Shown: piece after piece, positions 40,391 through 53,714 of the stretch
Layout: every line of letters starts with the position of its first letter
Numbering within the stretch: the first letter of the stretch is position 1
From: Porpolomopsis calyptriformis
Taxonomy: Eukaryota; Basidiomycota; Agaricomycetes; Agaricales; Hygrophoraceae
Reading direction: 5' to 3'
DNA length: 64,000 nt
Assembly: GCA_951640195.1 (NCBI GenBank)
Contig: OX621169.1
Location: 2,046,001 to 2,110,000, forward strand
Notes under the pieces: model-generated
What the model was told of the DNA's origin: nothing
The model's input: the letters and a program-made list of their open reading frames with translations, nothing else
Database searches by the model: none
Translations under genes and position numbers: made by a program

Positions 40391-43287
40391 TCATCCACCG
40401 CTCCTTCCACTGCCAACCCGTGTGTAAAACAACAGATAGGCACATCGGTCCTCCCGCTCGAACCCACCAAACACGTCCTCCGACTTGATATCAGAGACAA
40501 CCTCATCGTCAAGGCGCACCCATCCCTCATGCGGTTTACCATTCAGACCGGGGCTCGGACTGGGGAAACGATCGGGGTGGAGGACGTCCAATGTGTAATG
40601 CCCACCCGAGGCCGACAGCCCATGGTGGTATAGTACTATCAGAAAGAATGAATCACCGAGATCTCAAGAATCGCAGCGTTATGAGACGAACCGCCAAATA
40701 GCTTGTACTTGGTCGAATGCGATTTACGCAACGCAGGAGCCATCACTTCTGAGAAGGAAAAAAAAAAAAAAGGTCAGTCGCAGAAAGAGAAACCGTCCGT
40801 CCGAGAGAAAAACTCACCAGGTACTATCTCTAATTCTGGCCCAAATCTAACCTGCCGATTGACCTTTACGACACCGCCAACACCAGTGTCATACAGGAAC
40901 CGCTTCATGTGTAGCACGAGGATCGGCGGGAGAGCCTCAATGAGCACTTGCTGGCTGGCGTCGACTGTCACGCCTGGCCGCGTAGGGAACGTTACCTGCA
41001 CGGACTGGGGGGACGAAATGTAGGTCATTGCGTCCTGGATTGTGTGGATTTGTTCACGCTACGAGGGCAAGTAGAAGATGGTGAGTCGCATCCCAAAATA
41101 GGAAGACAAATGCGCACTTGAATATCAAGGCGGACAGCCCTCCAATCTTCCACGATCACAGAATCCTTCTGACCGGACGCCCTCAACGTCGACCGGAACT
41201 TGCCTCCAAATATTCTCGTAATCGGGGACTCGGCCGTTTTGATCTGCCGCCATGAAATGCTTTAATGCAAGAGTGGAAGACGAATAAATGTTTGCCACTT
41301 ACAGTCCGAGTCACGACCGTTCGATTTCTTCTACCAACTTCGAGCCACCCTTCGTCTAGGGGTGGCACTTCTTCCTCACGCTCTTCTGCTTGCCCGTTGA
41401 CCTGAGCACCCTTTGTCGGTCGCGAGGGTGACAATGAGCTGACGATCGAAAGAAGCTCCTCCTCTAACGTGTCTAAGTAAAACCCGAAAAACTCTTCCGC
41501 ATCCTCCTGATGCCCACCCTGCAGTGTATCTTCGATCAATACGCCCGCTACGATATCCAAAAAGTGGATAAGAGACACACCCGCATGTTATCGAACCTCT
41601 TTTTTTCCTTCAGAGCATCATAAACGTAAGTGGGGATGAACGCATCCTTCATGTTCTCTTCCTCCCCTTCACCTCTGCCCCGCTTATCAACCTCCTTCCC
41701 CTTTCCATGGCCCTCCCCCCTGTCCCTGCTTCCATCGCTCAGAGCAAATTCCCTCAGGAACTGGATGGTGGCATCAACAAGTGGGGTTCCACCTGCCACA
41801 CGCTCTTTTCCCATAATCGATGCAAACGTGGCGCCACCAAGAATCCGTCCAAACTCGCTAAATAGACGGTGAAACGGTGGGCAGTACAACATGACCTGCA
41901 ACACCGCATTTGCAAAACACATGTTCCCGCTATTCAGCAGGCCCCTCGGGCAGAAGGAATATTTGCTGTCCGACGTTGTCCCAAGCGCAGTGGCGCCTGT
42001 CAGCAGTCCAAGCAACTCACTTTTCTTGCTTGGAGGCACAGAGGCCAAAGAGAGAGGGGCGGAAGCAGGAATGGAAATGCCAACGACTGAGGAGGTTGGC
42101 AAGAAATTGGGCTTCTGGGGGGAAGAAGCCGAAGACAGGGTGGTTGGTCGTAGGAGGGATGCCCACGTCTTCTTGACAGGCGGTGGCGATGGCGGCGATG
42201 GCGGCTCCCTTTCAACGGGTTCGTTGTTAGATTCGGCAGGGATGAGGACGGATTCTGTGGGAGGGGAGGATGCCGTTTTGGCTTTGCCAGAAGATGTTCC
42301 AGCTAAAGAGACGGAGGTGTTGGTCGATTGTGGTGAGCCTGGAATGGAGGTGTCTGGCGAGGTTGAGCAAGCGGGAGTTGTTTCGGCAGTCACAGAAGAA
42401 GAGGTGACATCACGCTCGCTAGCATCGCGTTCTGGGGTCAGTGATTCAGGCGGTTTGAGGTCAGACTGGGCCTTGGATTCAAGGATTTTTGTTGTTTTGG
42501 CGGTAGAGGGGATGGGTAAGGGTTTTGGAGAGGCGGGAGGAGTGGGGAGATCCAGAGCGTGTTGAACGATATCAGGCGGAGGGCGAGCGAGAGGAGAAAT
42601 GATGATTCCAGGAGCGCGGGATGGATCGTGGGGGCGACGGGACCAGATAGCCCAACCTCCGATATCTGGAAGGGGAGGAGAGGTCAGTGGCGGTGAGGAA
42701 TTGGTGGACGGTTTGGGTTGGTGAATGAGGGAAGGACGAGGGGAGGAAGGATCTGCAAAAGGTGGGGATGGAATTTTAGTGGGTGTGGTAGGGACGGCGA
42801 TAGAAGGTGGCGGGTTAGGAGGTGGGGGATGAGTGGGTGGAGGGGAAGAGAGGATCTGGGGAGGAGGCATGGAGAGCTGTTTTGGGAGTGGCGAGAGAGG
42901 TTGTTGGGTGGACCAAGCTGGTGAGTAGTGGGCACCATACGGTGAAGAATATGGGGCGGGTTGTGGGTGAGGGTACTTTGAGTGCTGATGAGCGTAAGGA
43001 TGAGAGGATGTGGGATGTGGAAAATGCTGGGGTGTGGGATGGTGGTAATTTTGGTAGCTTGGGCCAGCAGCAGAAGCAATGTACGCGCCGTGTGGTTGTC
43101 GACTCATCGCACGGGGACTTGTGGGCTGATGGGCGTTGCTATTGAGGTGGGAAGGAGGGTACTGGTAAGGGTAAGGAGCAGGATTGTGATTATCATAAAT
43201 AAACGGAGGGGGGACGGGTGGTGGGGGGGGTTGAGGGTAAAACGAGGAGGGACCAGGAGGAGGATAGGAAGGAAGGGGACTAGCCAT
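40391..43287 (-). CDS. UBP3: UBP3-type ubiquitin-specific protease
   Basis: Exons 43287-41581, 41518-41303, 41243-41118, 41058-40818, 40748-40692 and 40635-40391 total 2592 nt (863 residues). Residues 1-440 are Pro/Ser-rich and disordered. The catalytic cysteine box GLLNSGNMCFANAVLQ is near residue 455; the His box SASGGHYTLDV near 785; between them GGHQEDAEEFFGFYLDTLEE and LPPILVLHMKRFLYD fit the USP10/Ubp3 group, as does the Pro-rich N-terminus. Family members deubiquitinate trafficking and ribosome-linked proteins and act in ribophagy with Bre5. An upstream in-frame ATG at 43455 would add a hydrophobic 56-residue leader that I regard as 5' leader. Confidence 0.9.
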
Positions 43288-43481
43288 GGCAAGTCCTTGG
43301 TGAAAAAGGTGTTGGATGAGAGGGAGTGACGGTGAAGACTTGAATCTGTGTGAGCTAGGTAAATGGTTAGAATTGAGGGTGAAAACGTCGAGGACAACGT
43401 CGAGGACGATGAGGACGATGAGGATGATAATTGGGTTGAGGGCTGAATCGAACAAATAAAATTAAACAACGGCCCCTGACC
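43288..43481. promoter_or_regulatory. Divergent promoter between UBP3 and the coiled-coil gene
   Basis: 194 bp separate the two ATGs. It contains a GAGGACGACGTC-like repeat near 43390-43430 and AAATAAAATTAAA near 43455. Confidence 0.5.
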
Positions 43482-46362
43482 ATGGCCGACGTTGAGAAAG
43501 GCGAGAGGATTGCAGTTCAGGTGCTCTCCCATTTACACTTCATGTTCAGCACAATTCATCCGTTAAACTTCAGCGACGTTCCCTAGATACCGAGCTGTTG
43601 CTGGAACGCGAGAATGCTCGTCTGACAGATGGCCTTCACGCCAACCCTGCGGTCCACCAAGTCAGGGAACTCACCCTCGCCCTCCGACGCGTCTCCGAAA
43701 AGCTCGATCTCACAGAGGCTTCCCTTCTCTCCCGCACAACCGAGTTGGCAAATGTCCGCCGTGATTTACGACGCGCGAGAAACGAGCTAGATACCGCGTA
43801 TGAACTCGCCTCTCGTGCCCGTGGCTGCGAGGAGGAGAACAAAATTCGTGAAAGGGAACTGACACAAAGAATGAGAGCCGCAGAGGAGGAACGGAAGATG
43901 TCCGATTTTGTTGTGCGAGAATACGCAGATTTGGTGCGCTCATTGGAGGATCGATCAAATCGACGAACCCATCACACCTTCCCTTCTAGCCCAGGTTTTC
44001 CACCTGAAAATGGAACCATTCATGGTCCTACTCTCGTTGACAGCCTTGCAGAGGGCAAGTCGGGTCTCCAAAGGCTGTTCAAAGAGTTCAGCGCAGGGAC
44101 TGAAGAGCTCCAGGCCGAACTCAGCCGTATCCGCAATAAACTAGCTATTTCCGAGTCCAAACAAGCAGCCGAAAGGAAAAGTTTCGAGTTTGATCATACT
44201 GAACTTGCTCAAGCCCAATTTGAGCTCGAGAAACTCAAGTTGGATGATAACACCGCTGCCAAGATGGTTTCGCGGTACATGTGCGTTTCCGCCGCTTACA
44301 TACGTCCAACTAATTCACTCCCTTCAGGAAGTATTCTCAATCGATAGTCAATGATCTTCAGGCCTCGTTGGCCTCTCTCAAAATTCGTCACAATGCAACC
44401 TTATCTTCTACCACTCTCTCCCTCCGTCGCTCACTCTCACTTTCCCAACACACCACTGAACAGCTTCGTACAGCGTTGGATGATCTAAGTGCAGATTTCA
44501 CTCGAGAAGTTTACGGCCGCAGGAGGGAAGTGGCCCTGAGACTTGCACTGATCACGCGTGAAGAGCGAATAGCCGGCGAGGTGAGGCGGTGGGTTAAAAA
44601 AGCCGACCCATCATTCACTCCACCGCAAGTTGAGGATGCCACCCAGACGAGAGAAATGTTCGAGAATGCCGTGCAGGACGCGCGCAAGCTTCTCGCCATA
44701 CTCGATGGCGATGGCGTAGAGTGGGATCACACGGCTTCCACTTCAACAGGGTCGCTTGAGCGAATCGTGGCCGCGCAGAGCGCTGTGACAATGCTTGTTG
44801 AAGAATTACAAAGCGAGACGGAGAAAAGAATGAGTTTAGAGCGGATCGTGGCTAGAACGGTGGACATTCCTGAAGACACAAAAATGTCGGCTGAGCACGC
44901 TGAGGCTACCCCCCTTCTTCTAGTCTCCGATATCCCCAAAGACGTTCCGGAGCCAGTTACACGCGATGTTGACAGCCCTCTAAAGTTACCACAAGCGACC
45001 AGGTATTCGGTTCAGTCTGGAAATTCGGAGGGCCCTGTGACTTTAGATTCAGGCTCGGTCGAACAACGCAAGGACCCCCACAGAATACCTCTGCAGTCTT
45101 CAATGGTGACAGAATCACAATTTAAGTTAGGATCAGTAGGTTGTTCGTCCGCTCCAGAAGAGGCACCCTCAAGTGGGACGCTATTGAATGAAACCATACC
45201 CGTGGTCATTACTTCTGAGGATATCCCTCGTCGTCTCCCTGAAAAGTCCAATTCTTCTTCCGATTCTCAACCTGACGCAGGCTTACCCTCATTCCGGTCA
45301 ACTCCAGCGACTCTATCAAGTAGATCTTTCGTTCAAGACAGTGGCACAACCCCTTCCTCATACACTTCTGATCGATACGAGCCACCGCGACTCCCAAAAC
45401 ACCCTCTCCTCGCCGGACTACTACAGGTAGGCCACCGATACGATGGGCTCCAGCGCGCATTCCGGGATTGTCATGTTGCCTTGCAAGATTTGAAGAAAAG
45501 CTTACCGGAATCATCCCCAATATCTCCTCCCCATCGCCCACTGCCAGACAAAACTACTACTAGCTCAGATTTACCAGGAAAATTCCCAATCCTGCAAGCC
45601 GCCATCGAGCGGCTTACCGATTATACCGAAGATACACAGGTAGAGCTCGAGATTCGTGCTGCTGATGAAGCCCTCCTCACTAAGGGATTCGAGGCGCTCC
45701 TGTGCATCCCTATCGCCCTCTCGTCATCATCCCCGTCTGGTCCACCCCGCGTCAGTAGTGACGATGATCCCGAGCGACAGCGTGTTGAACGTGATATCGA
45801 AACATTCATAGACGGTTCCGAGCAATCTGTGCGGAAAGCCTTGCAAACCTTCACAACGAAATTGGAGGATGTACAGCACGACATTGCAGCTGTGAAGCGT
45901 GCCACCCGCGATCTCGTTCGTTCTGAATCACCCACCGTATCATCCACCTCGGACTCCACATCGGGTGTTTCACCTCCGGGTTCTGGGACTTGGACCTCGT
46001 GGGCAGCAGAGATCGTGAGAGGCAACTCGGGTCTGGCGAGTCCAGTGCCAAGACTTGGGAGTGCGATGGCCATTCCACATCACTCCATCGTTTTGTCGGA
46101 CAGTAGACCTGCAAGTGCGGCTGGAGGCAGTGACCCTTTCGCACATCTAGGGCTGCGTGTACCGATGCCTGTGTATGTCCCCGCAACGCCAGCGATAATG
46201 TACTCGAGGCCACGCGCAGCGTCCGCCATGTCCGTGCTCGGACTTGGACTTGGGCTGCGCCGTCCGAGTTCCGGCGGGTTCTTGGTGGATGACAATGCCG
46301 TGCCCACCAAGTCTACTACGTTGGCTGTCGGTGACAGGGATGGAAATATGGACGTTGAGTAA
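43482..46362 (+). CDS. Long coiled-coil protein of unknown function
   Basis: Exons 43482-43520, 43574-44280 and 44328-46362 total 2781 nt (926 residues). The first exon MADVEKGERIAVQ joins RRSLDTELLLERENARLTDG. Residues about 14-350 are strongly heptad-like (RTTELANVRRDLRRARNELD; AQAQFELEKLKLDDNTAAKM); 400-600 are acidic and Ser/Thr-rich; a second helical block lies near 650-780 (ERLTDYTEDTQVELEIRAAD); the tail is Ser/Gly-rich. No enzymatic motif is visible. I cannot name a homologue with confidence; it could be a cytoskeletal, septation or polarity scaffold. It is divergent from UBP3. Confidence 0.8.
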
Positions 46363-46511
46363 GGTGTTGTCCACATCTGCTTAGCGTGTTTTCTTCGGCA
46401 ACCACTTAGGTTTGATGGTACAAAGAGTAAGCACATTGTCTTATTGTACATGCGGAACGAACAGCGGATTTATATAAAAGCTACAAGGAAAATGAGTACA
46501 GTTGATATGCT

Positions 46512-48086
46512 TCACAACCCCGCCAACAACGCCTGGTCTACCACACCTCTTATTGGGTAGACAGTCCATTTCTGTCTCACGCTCATCCCAACCTCTTTAG
46601 AAACCCCTTCGACTTCCCTGCCCTTTCCTGATAAAACACGCCACCAGAGGCAGTGGCTGGCGGGACTATCTCGCCGGATGTCCACGGTGCAGGGATCTGG
46701 CCATTGAAGCTCGATGTAACGAATGGAAGGTATGGAGTTCGAAATACGTTCAACAATTATCATTCGTTCGGGATCAGAGAAATCAATGAATCGACTTGTG
46801 TAAAGAAGACGGAGAGAAAGGTAGATGATCGGGACACCGTCCAAGGAGCGCAGTATGCATTCCTAACAGCCTAAATCAGTACAGGCATCTTACGGACAAG
46901 CATGAATGGGGTTTCCTACAAGCTGTTGCAAAAAACTGGCTGGGGTGTAGATAATAGCGAGCTCTAGGAAAGCTAGATGGGGAACATATCGCGAGAATTG
47001 CTCATAAAAGGATGCATCCAACAACGCTTCAGATACCGAAAAGGACAAGGCGGCGGGCTGAGTGGCCCGTACAAGATCTAGGAACATCGCTGCAGTCCAG
47101 GAGGAATGACTGATGTTGTTGTTTTGATTTGGAGAGTATACGACACCGCGCACATTCAATTCGCGGACTGGACAAGAAAGGGCCAAGTTGTAGAGCTCGA
47201 CTAATGTCCCTTGGACATAATCCAACCCTGGCCAACAATCGGAGCGTTCGTTCAGTCGGCGCGTCGTGAGATCCGTGGAAGCAGTCACACGAGGAGGGAG
47301 GAGCAAATTTTGGAGATTTGGGAAAGCGTGGACTAGTTTTTGCTTAATGATTTTATTCTTGATGTGATTGCCTAAATGTAGCGTGCGCACACGAGGCCAC
47401 TGATAGGCCTCGTCGAACTCCGAGCCTTGATGGTCGATGTGCAAAGACATGCAAGAGAGTTCTTCAAGTGTCGATTGGAAGGGGCGGAGAAGGGTGGTGA
47501 CGTCTCCATCATGGTGAATGTCGATATGACGAAGGCCGAGCATGTTTACCATCATATCACGAGAACGATGTCCCATCCCAGAGAAATGTATCGCGGTCAA
47601 CCGGGGACAAAAAATGATGGAGCCACAGACTTGCGGAGAACATTCAAGAAGTGATTCGACATTATCCAATCTCAAACAAGTCAAGTTACAGGCCTGTTTC
47701 AAAACGTCGGCCAGGAGAGATCCTATCAAGACCTGCCTTGTCGATTGAGAATGACCACAGCTCTTTGATATGGTCTCGCAATTTTTGGAATGAAAACACG
47801 CGCCATCGGAGATGCAGAGAATCCGAAGCATCGGAATCCATCTGGGGGGATCGGACAACATAAACTGGCAGAAGTTAAGGACTTGCTGGTGGTCGTGATG
47901 GAGGTGGACGGAAGAGACGAGAAATGGCGTGGCAAGGTCGCGGGCAAAATGGCATGACCTGATAAAACACAAAAGCTCAGGCCTCTGGATGGATGAAATG
48001 ATTTCGGATAGGACGTCGTAGTTGAGTTGGAAAAGATGCATATCCGAGCACTGAAAATTAGCCTGGTGTCGCGATTGAGATTTCAT
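46512..48086 (-). CDS. F-box-like protein with leucine-rich C-terminal part
   Basis: Two exons, 48086-46920 and 46862-46512, total 505 residues; the donor GTAGGA and acceptor GTTAG give a 57-nt intron and a continuous frame (FLQQL then ECILRSLDGV). Near residues 18-60, LFQLNYDVLSEIISSIQRPE followed by LLCFIRSCHFARDLATPFL resembles the F-box found in large Agaricomycete families. The rest has irregular leucine-rich segments (LRLDNVESLLE, LRHIDIHHDGDV, VRTLHLGNH). Such proteins usually pair with Skp1 as substrate adaptors of SCF ubiquitin ligases; the target is unknown. A later Met at 48041 is an alternative start. Confidence 0.75.
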
Positions 48087-48350
48087 TCAGTGCACACTGA
48101 TGGGGACAGCAAGGGTATGCACCTTTCATCACCGACTCATCCTCGAGATTGGATATCCCTCGCAGCGTCTTGTAAGGCCTCTCGACCGCCAATGGTGTCA
48201 GCTGTGCGATCAGAAATTTTGGGCATTAGGTGGCATGTAGAGTTCGCGCTTAAGGCTTGATTGATTACCTTGATCTCGCTTGCGAAGGACACACGGCACT
48301 GCCCCGAGGCGTCACAGAGCTAACCCTTGCTATCACATTCGACCTTCCTC

Positions 48351-50864
48351 ATGGCTTCTGGTACCATAGCAGCAACACAAATTCAAACGACTAACGCTGC
48401 CCGTGGCAGACGAGGTCACCGAGGTCGCCGGGGTAACGCAAGAGCACCCCAAACAGACAACAGACAATCTTTGCCCTCAAATGACAGAAACACGGCAGCA
48501 GACGGTGTTGAATCATCCGCAGCAGTGGTCTCCGAGGATGCGAATGACACCGCCATTTGTTGGATTTGTGCTGAACCAGTGAAATACTACGCCGTCTCAG
48601 AATGTGATCACCGCACTTGTCATGTCTGTACCCTACGACTGAGGGCTCTGTATAAAAAGGGAGAATGCACCTTTTGCAAAGTAAGTCCCGGAAGATCTTA
48701 TCCATAAAGAACCGTTCTCATGGAAAGCTGATGTAGGCGTCCCAAGCTTCGGTCATCTTCACTTTATCCCATGATGCCCTATTCTCTTCATTTACACCCG
48801 ACCGCATCCCATATAAGGATCACAAACTCTCGATACTTTTTGAGACGAAAGAAATGATGGAAGAAACATACATCCTTCTCCGTTTCAACTGTCCGGACTC
48901 AGCCTGCGATTATAGCGCGACCGGATGGAGCGACCTCAAGCTTCATGTTCGTGGCATCCATAATAAAATGATGTGGTTGGCATTTATTCCCTCCTACTCG
49001 TCGCGTGTAATCGGACATTAATTAAACCAACCAGCGACTTATGCGTTCGGAATAAACACGTATTCGCACACGAGCATGCTCTATATACCCCTGGCCAACT
49101 CGCGACTCATCTTCCCTCAATGCGTAGTCGAACGCACAGGCCATTGTCGAAAGACCAAGTTGAGGGTGGTATACATCCATTTTGCAAATTCTGTCACGAG
49201 TGCTACTTTGACGATGATCAACTATTTTCACACTTGCGAGGAAAACACGAGGAGTGCTTTATGTGCAAACGTAATGACAAACCCCACGAGTAGTAAGCAA
49301 CCCCTCTCGTTTTCGAAGAATTTATCACTAACATTGAGTGGCAGTTTCCTGGACTACAACAGTCTAGTGAGTGCTATCCTCGTCTTTGTTCCGGAAAAAC
49401 CCTTGAATGTTTTCTAGGAAAAGCATTTTCATGACTCTCATCATCCGTGCTCCCATTCACAATGCCTCGCTCAGAAGTTCGTCGTGTTCAACTCAGCTCT
49501 TGACCTCAAAGCGCATATGGTCGAAGAACACGGCGCTGCCATGACCTCCCGCGATAAGAAGGATGCCCGCAGAGTACCGGCAGAATTCGAATTTGAAGGG
49601 GTTGGTCTGGCAGCGCGAAATTCACACCCACGCAGAGGTGGGGACGGCGAGCGCGAGCGCGAACTTCTCCGCCACAATCCAACGCCACCACCGGGGGGCT
49701 CAAGTAGTGTAAGACCCAATGGCAGTCGTCGCAGAGAGGGTTTCGTCTCGACTTTAACAGAAGGGGGACGCAACACTTCCACCAGCAACACGCCGGGTCA
49801 TCACATTTCTCCGTTAGCGCCATCAGACCGCGATCCTCTTGTCAACGAGTCAGTTACCTAGTTGCCAATAAGTCCCCTTCTAAGACTTCCTTCCAGGAGA
49901 TATCTTATTTTCAATGCACGCCTGCAAGCTCTAAACGAGATTTCGTCCACAGCACAGCGGGCCGTAGAAGCTGCCGTTCAGAGTTTCTCCGCCTCTGAAT
50001 CCAGCGCTCGAGATTTGATCTCCACGGTTTGGAATATCTCAGATCAAAACCTCGAAGATAGTGCAGCCATCGTAAATGCTATTGTTGATTTCCTCGAGGA
50101 GGAGGGTAAGAGACACTTGCTTGCCTCGTGGAATGGTTTCAAGATTGAGGTAACTTCCATCCCTATATCTGTTCGATTTTCACTTTCCTTGCTGTGATTT
50201 TCCGTAGCAACGGAAACAATTTCCAGACCTCATTCCAGCGGATCAAGACACTGGCTATGCTGGAATCGCATCCGGTCGTGTTCTCAACCCCAAACATTTA
50301 ACAACATTCCATAAATCACAACAGTCTTCAAGACAAGTATGGGACCGTGTAGCCCAAGCTGCCAGGTCTTCTTCTGTCTCGGTCCCTACCCCAAAACCAC
50401 CAGACCGGTCCAGAACACTCCAGCCTTGGATCTTTAGCACAGCACTGGCGCCAGTCCCCCGTCAGGGCCAGCGCAATACACCATGGGCATCGGGCTCGAC
50501 GCCAAGCATACACTCGCTGGCCTCTTTCCCTTCAATCACTTCAAGACCCGACTCGCGAAACAAGGGATCGGACATCCAAACACCGCCACCGCCGACATTG
50601 TCGGATACTTTGTTCCCAGAACTGCCCACATCCTCCGCGATAGGCCCAAAATTATTCCCCAAAGGGAGTACGTTGTTGAGAAATATTCGGGCGGATTCGA
50701 CACCTCTACCTTCGGCCTGGGCTTCGGGAAGTGGGGGCGATGTAAGTGGTGACGGAAATACTACAACCGCTCTCGAAAACAAAAGTACTGGATCTGGCGC
50801 GGTGAAGAAAGGTAAAGGGAAGCAAAAGCAAGTCTTATATACCCTCGGGACCTTTCCTAATTGA
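48351..50864 (+). CDS. HEL2: RING ubiquitin ligase HEL2/ZNF598 (ribosome collision sensor)
   Basis: Exons 48351-48680, 48737-48975, 49035-49292, 49345-49366, 49418-49848, 49897-50149 and 50208-50864 total 2190 nt (729 residues). The RING is at residues 70-109 (CWICAEPVKYYAV, CDHRTCHVC, CTFC). Downstream are the conserved segment MMCDLCVRNKHVFAHEHALY and a series of C2H2-type fingers (CKFCHECYFDDDQLFSHLRG-KH, CFMC, and FNSALDLKAHMVEEH). Hel2 ubiquitinates 40S proteins of collided ribosomes and triggers ribosome quality control. Exon 4 is only 22 nt (YFLDYNSL region). The C-terminal 200 residues are Ser/Pro-rich. The start MASGTIAATQ precedes an RGG-like basic patch. Confidence 0.92.
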
Positions 50865-50986
50865 GGTGGGAATGAATTTTGCATTACCGAAAGGATATGT
50901 ACCCACATTTTCTGGTTCCAAAGGACCACAACGACGTAGAACGGATACTAGATTGACGATATCCATGTCTGTAAAAAAAGAATAAA

Positions 50987-53575
50987 CTACTCGTCATCAG
51001 ATTGACTACTATCTGCTCCCACACCACCTACATCCATCTCCTTCCTTATATTGGGTACTGAGCCGTATGGAATTTTCCCTTTCATCCATCTGCCCCAAAG
51101 CCAGTCCACTCTACAAAGCCCTGATGCCGATCCCGAAGCCAATAATCCTGCACATGCCAAGCCATTCCCATCGTTCCATACTACACGATGGATTCCAACT
51201 TGTTGTGGCCACGCGCCAGTGCTGGCTCCAGATGAGTCGTTCTTGTCTTTCTCTCCTTCCTTTATTTTGGTTTTAGCTGCCCCTGTTGGCCCTTTGTCCT
51301 CAGTTTCCTGCAAATTGACATTTTGAGGTCATTTATCTCAGCCAACACAAATGGCGATTGACTCACCTGGGGTAAAAATCGTTCAAGCATACGCAACTCT
51401 CCCGTTTTGCGGCTGTAATCTAGTTGATAAATTTTGTGGACGAGAAATGGCTGCGTGGCGAAAGCAAACGCTATGTGTGAGCATTGAGTACGTCGAGGTT
51501 TGTGAATGCGTACAACAGAACCACCCCTTCGAGTGGATCTAAGGACATTAGTTGTTGAGCACGAACCATCCGAACTGCCAACTGCCAACTGTGGATGATA
51601 ATCTGATGCATCAATACTCTATGGAAGCAGGACGTTACATCTAGGCAGAAAATAATGAATAGCGACACACCCAAACAGGACCTTTGGGCTCGAGTAATGA
51701 ATGTCCCCTCCCGAGCATACTGGGCGAGGCAGCATATACTTTGACCATGTTTTCATGGTCGATGGTAATAGGTCCACCTCCAAACGGCGAGAACGTCATG
51801 GCGTTGATGACATCTACCAGATAGTGACTCACTTGTTTGAATAATATCCAGTTGTTAAACCAACTCACCTCGAGTCCTATTCATAATACATCCATTACCT
51901 TCCCGCACGTCTGTCAAACATGTCACTCCGTCATGACCGCCACTAGCAATTACGACTGGATCCTGGTCTGTACGCAGCACGCCGGTCGAAGAGGCCGGTG
52001 GAACGCGTATCCAAGCAAGCGCCCGAATGGCCGATTGATGGACAGTGATGTAGTGTGTTGGAAGGATATTTGTAATAGTATTGATTGAGGCATTTGTATC
52101 AGTGATCATTCCGAGGGATTCTGCGAGGTTGTAGACAGCAATTATACCTGTCAATCCTGTTAGATTGTGGTGGTCCATGTTCGACCTGGGTCCACGAAAG
52201 AGAGACAATACCAGAAGTAGTGCCAAGAGCAATTACTTCGCTATTGGCCCAATCCAGACTCCAACAAGAAGCATCTTCAAGTTCAATGCGAATGATGGGG
52301 TCTGGCACCCTTACTGCAGAGTCGATATTTCAAGGTTCGGATAATGAGAAACCGACCGTGAACGAACCAAAGACGGGTTGCACGGCACTGGGATATAAGG
52401 GTGCGACATCAGCAGGCTCGGGAACTGCATATATGGACAATGATCCATCTAGGAAAGTCCCAGCGATGATACCAAGTTTTCTTGGTCGCATCGGATTTAT
52501 TGATTGGGATGCCTGGGTTAATCTCCACGTTCAGCGGTATTGTAGGTGAAACATCGTATCCAGCCGCTTACAATATCGTGTGAAGGCAACGGACACCATT
52601 TTATATCATGAGCCGACCCTCCTTCTAGACAGAGGACGACCTCACATTTCATCACACCAAAATCCTCTTCTTCCACCGAGGGACGGGTGGGACGCAATGT
52701 CCAGATTTGTATGCAGGCCTTTGACGGCCTGAGTACCTTGCTTCCAATCGTAGGTGAATATGAGCTGGAGGGGAATGGAGCCACCGCTAAGTATTGAGTG
52801 TATTGCCGGACTAAAGGGACGATGGTGAGCTAATATTGTCAAACGAAAGGAGGACAATTAAGGTTGAGACACTGACTAGGTCGGTCAGCAGGATGGATTG
52901 GGCACCAATCAAGTCCCCACACCGGAGCACCCGCATTAAAAACATGTGCCTTACTTTCGGGGATGAATTCTGCTGATGTCCATTGTAAAGGGTTGCCTCT
53001 CGAAGTACTCGTAGGGGGAACCCAACATACACATTTTGTGAGTATCGAACATGTTCATTAGTGCTCGATTTTGGTCCCCAAGGGGTCCGAATGAACACAC
53101 GGTCGGAGGGGGTGGGTTTAAACGACCCTCATCAGCGGTGACACCGTCAGTTGGTAGATATGGAGCAGCTTCCCTGTAAGATTGGACAACCGTCATACAC
53201 TTAGCTTCTAGAAAAAAAAAGGGGCAGTACATACTCGGCGTTGAGGATGCTCCAGCCTGGCTTCACAGATACACCACCATGCACCCTAGGCCTGCAACAC
53301 TCCTCGCGATCCACCTCCCCTTCTGAAATGGATTCTTTATACCAACCCCTGTCCTCCAAAAGGTCCCACAAAGGCCCTGATCCGACGTTATAACCCCACG
53401 ACTTATTGACCCTCTCTGCGACGAGGGTGTTATGCGTAAAATTATTAGTGAGTGCAGTTTTCACAGGGCCGAAGAGTCGAGGTGGGGACTCCAGCCTTTC
53501 AACTAGGTTTGTGCGAGTGAAGAGGGCCACAGCTTTGTGACGATGGTGCACACTCGGGGTTTGAAGGCCATACAT
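50987..53575 (-). CDS. TFC6: WD40-type subunit of TFIIIC (TFC6/Sfc6-like)
   Basis: A multi-exon minus-strand gene. The N-terminal exon (53575 to about 53233) reads RTNLVERLESPPRLFGPVKT and NKSWGYNVGSGPLWDLLEDR; then PYLPTDGVTADEGRLN, VCSFGPLGDQNRALMNMFDT, SKACIQIWTL, CEVVLCLEGGSAHDIKWCPL, PIIRIELEDASCWSLDWANS, HQSAIRALAWIRVPP, ASGGHDG and DVINAMTFSPFGGG. The spacing of W-D or D-G endings matches a WD40 propeller, and the arrangement matches fungal TFIIIC subunit 6, which recruits RNA polymerase III machinery to tRNA genes. The C-terminus is acidic (DSSQSDDE). Exact exon borders were not all resolved. It lies 140 bp downstream of CSC1 in the same orientation. Confidence 0.78.
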
Positions 53576-53714
53576 CTGGAGACTTGAGAGGTGCGAGGGA
53601 GTTTGATCATCTTATCTTATCTGATTACACCACTGTACATGAATAGCTTGATCTCAATTCGGTGGACTAAAAGGTATACAGGTATACTACAAATACTACA
53701 AACTATACTGAACC

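Noticed and set aside
41891..42565. A 224-codon plus-strand ORF opposite the UBP3 N-terminus
   Set aside because: It mirrors a Pro/Ser-rich GC-biased exon; UBP3 has a conserved catalytic domain and consistent introns.
43288..43455. N-terminal extension of UBP3 from ATG 43455
   Set aside because: The extra 56 residues are hydrophobic and unlike the family; MASPLPSYPP is the more natural start.
43521..43549. A 29-nt intron in the coiled-coil gene
   Set aside because: A 53-nt intron ending at 43573 keeps the same frame and fits normal fungal intron length.
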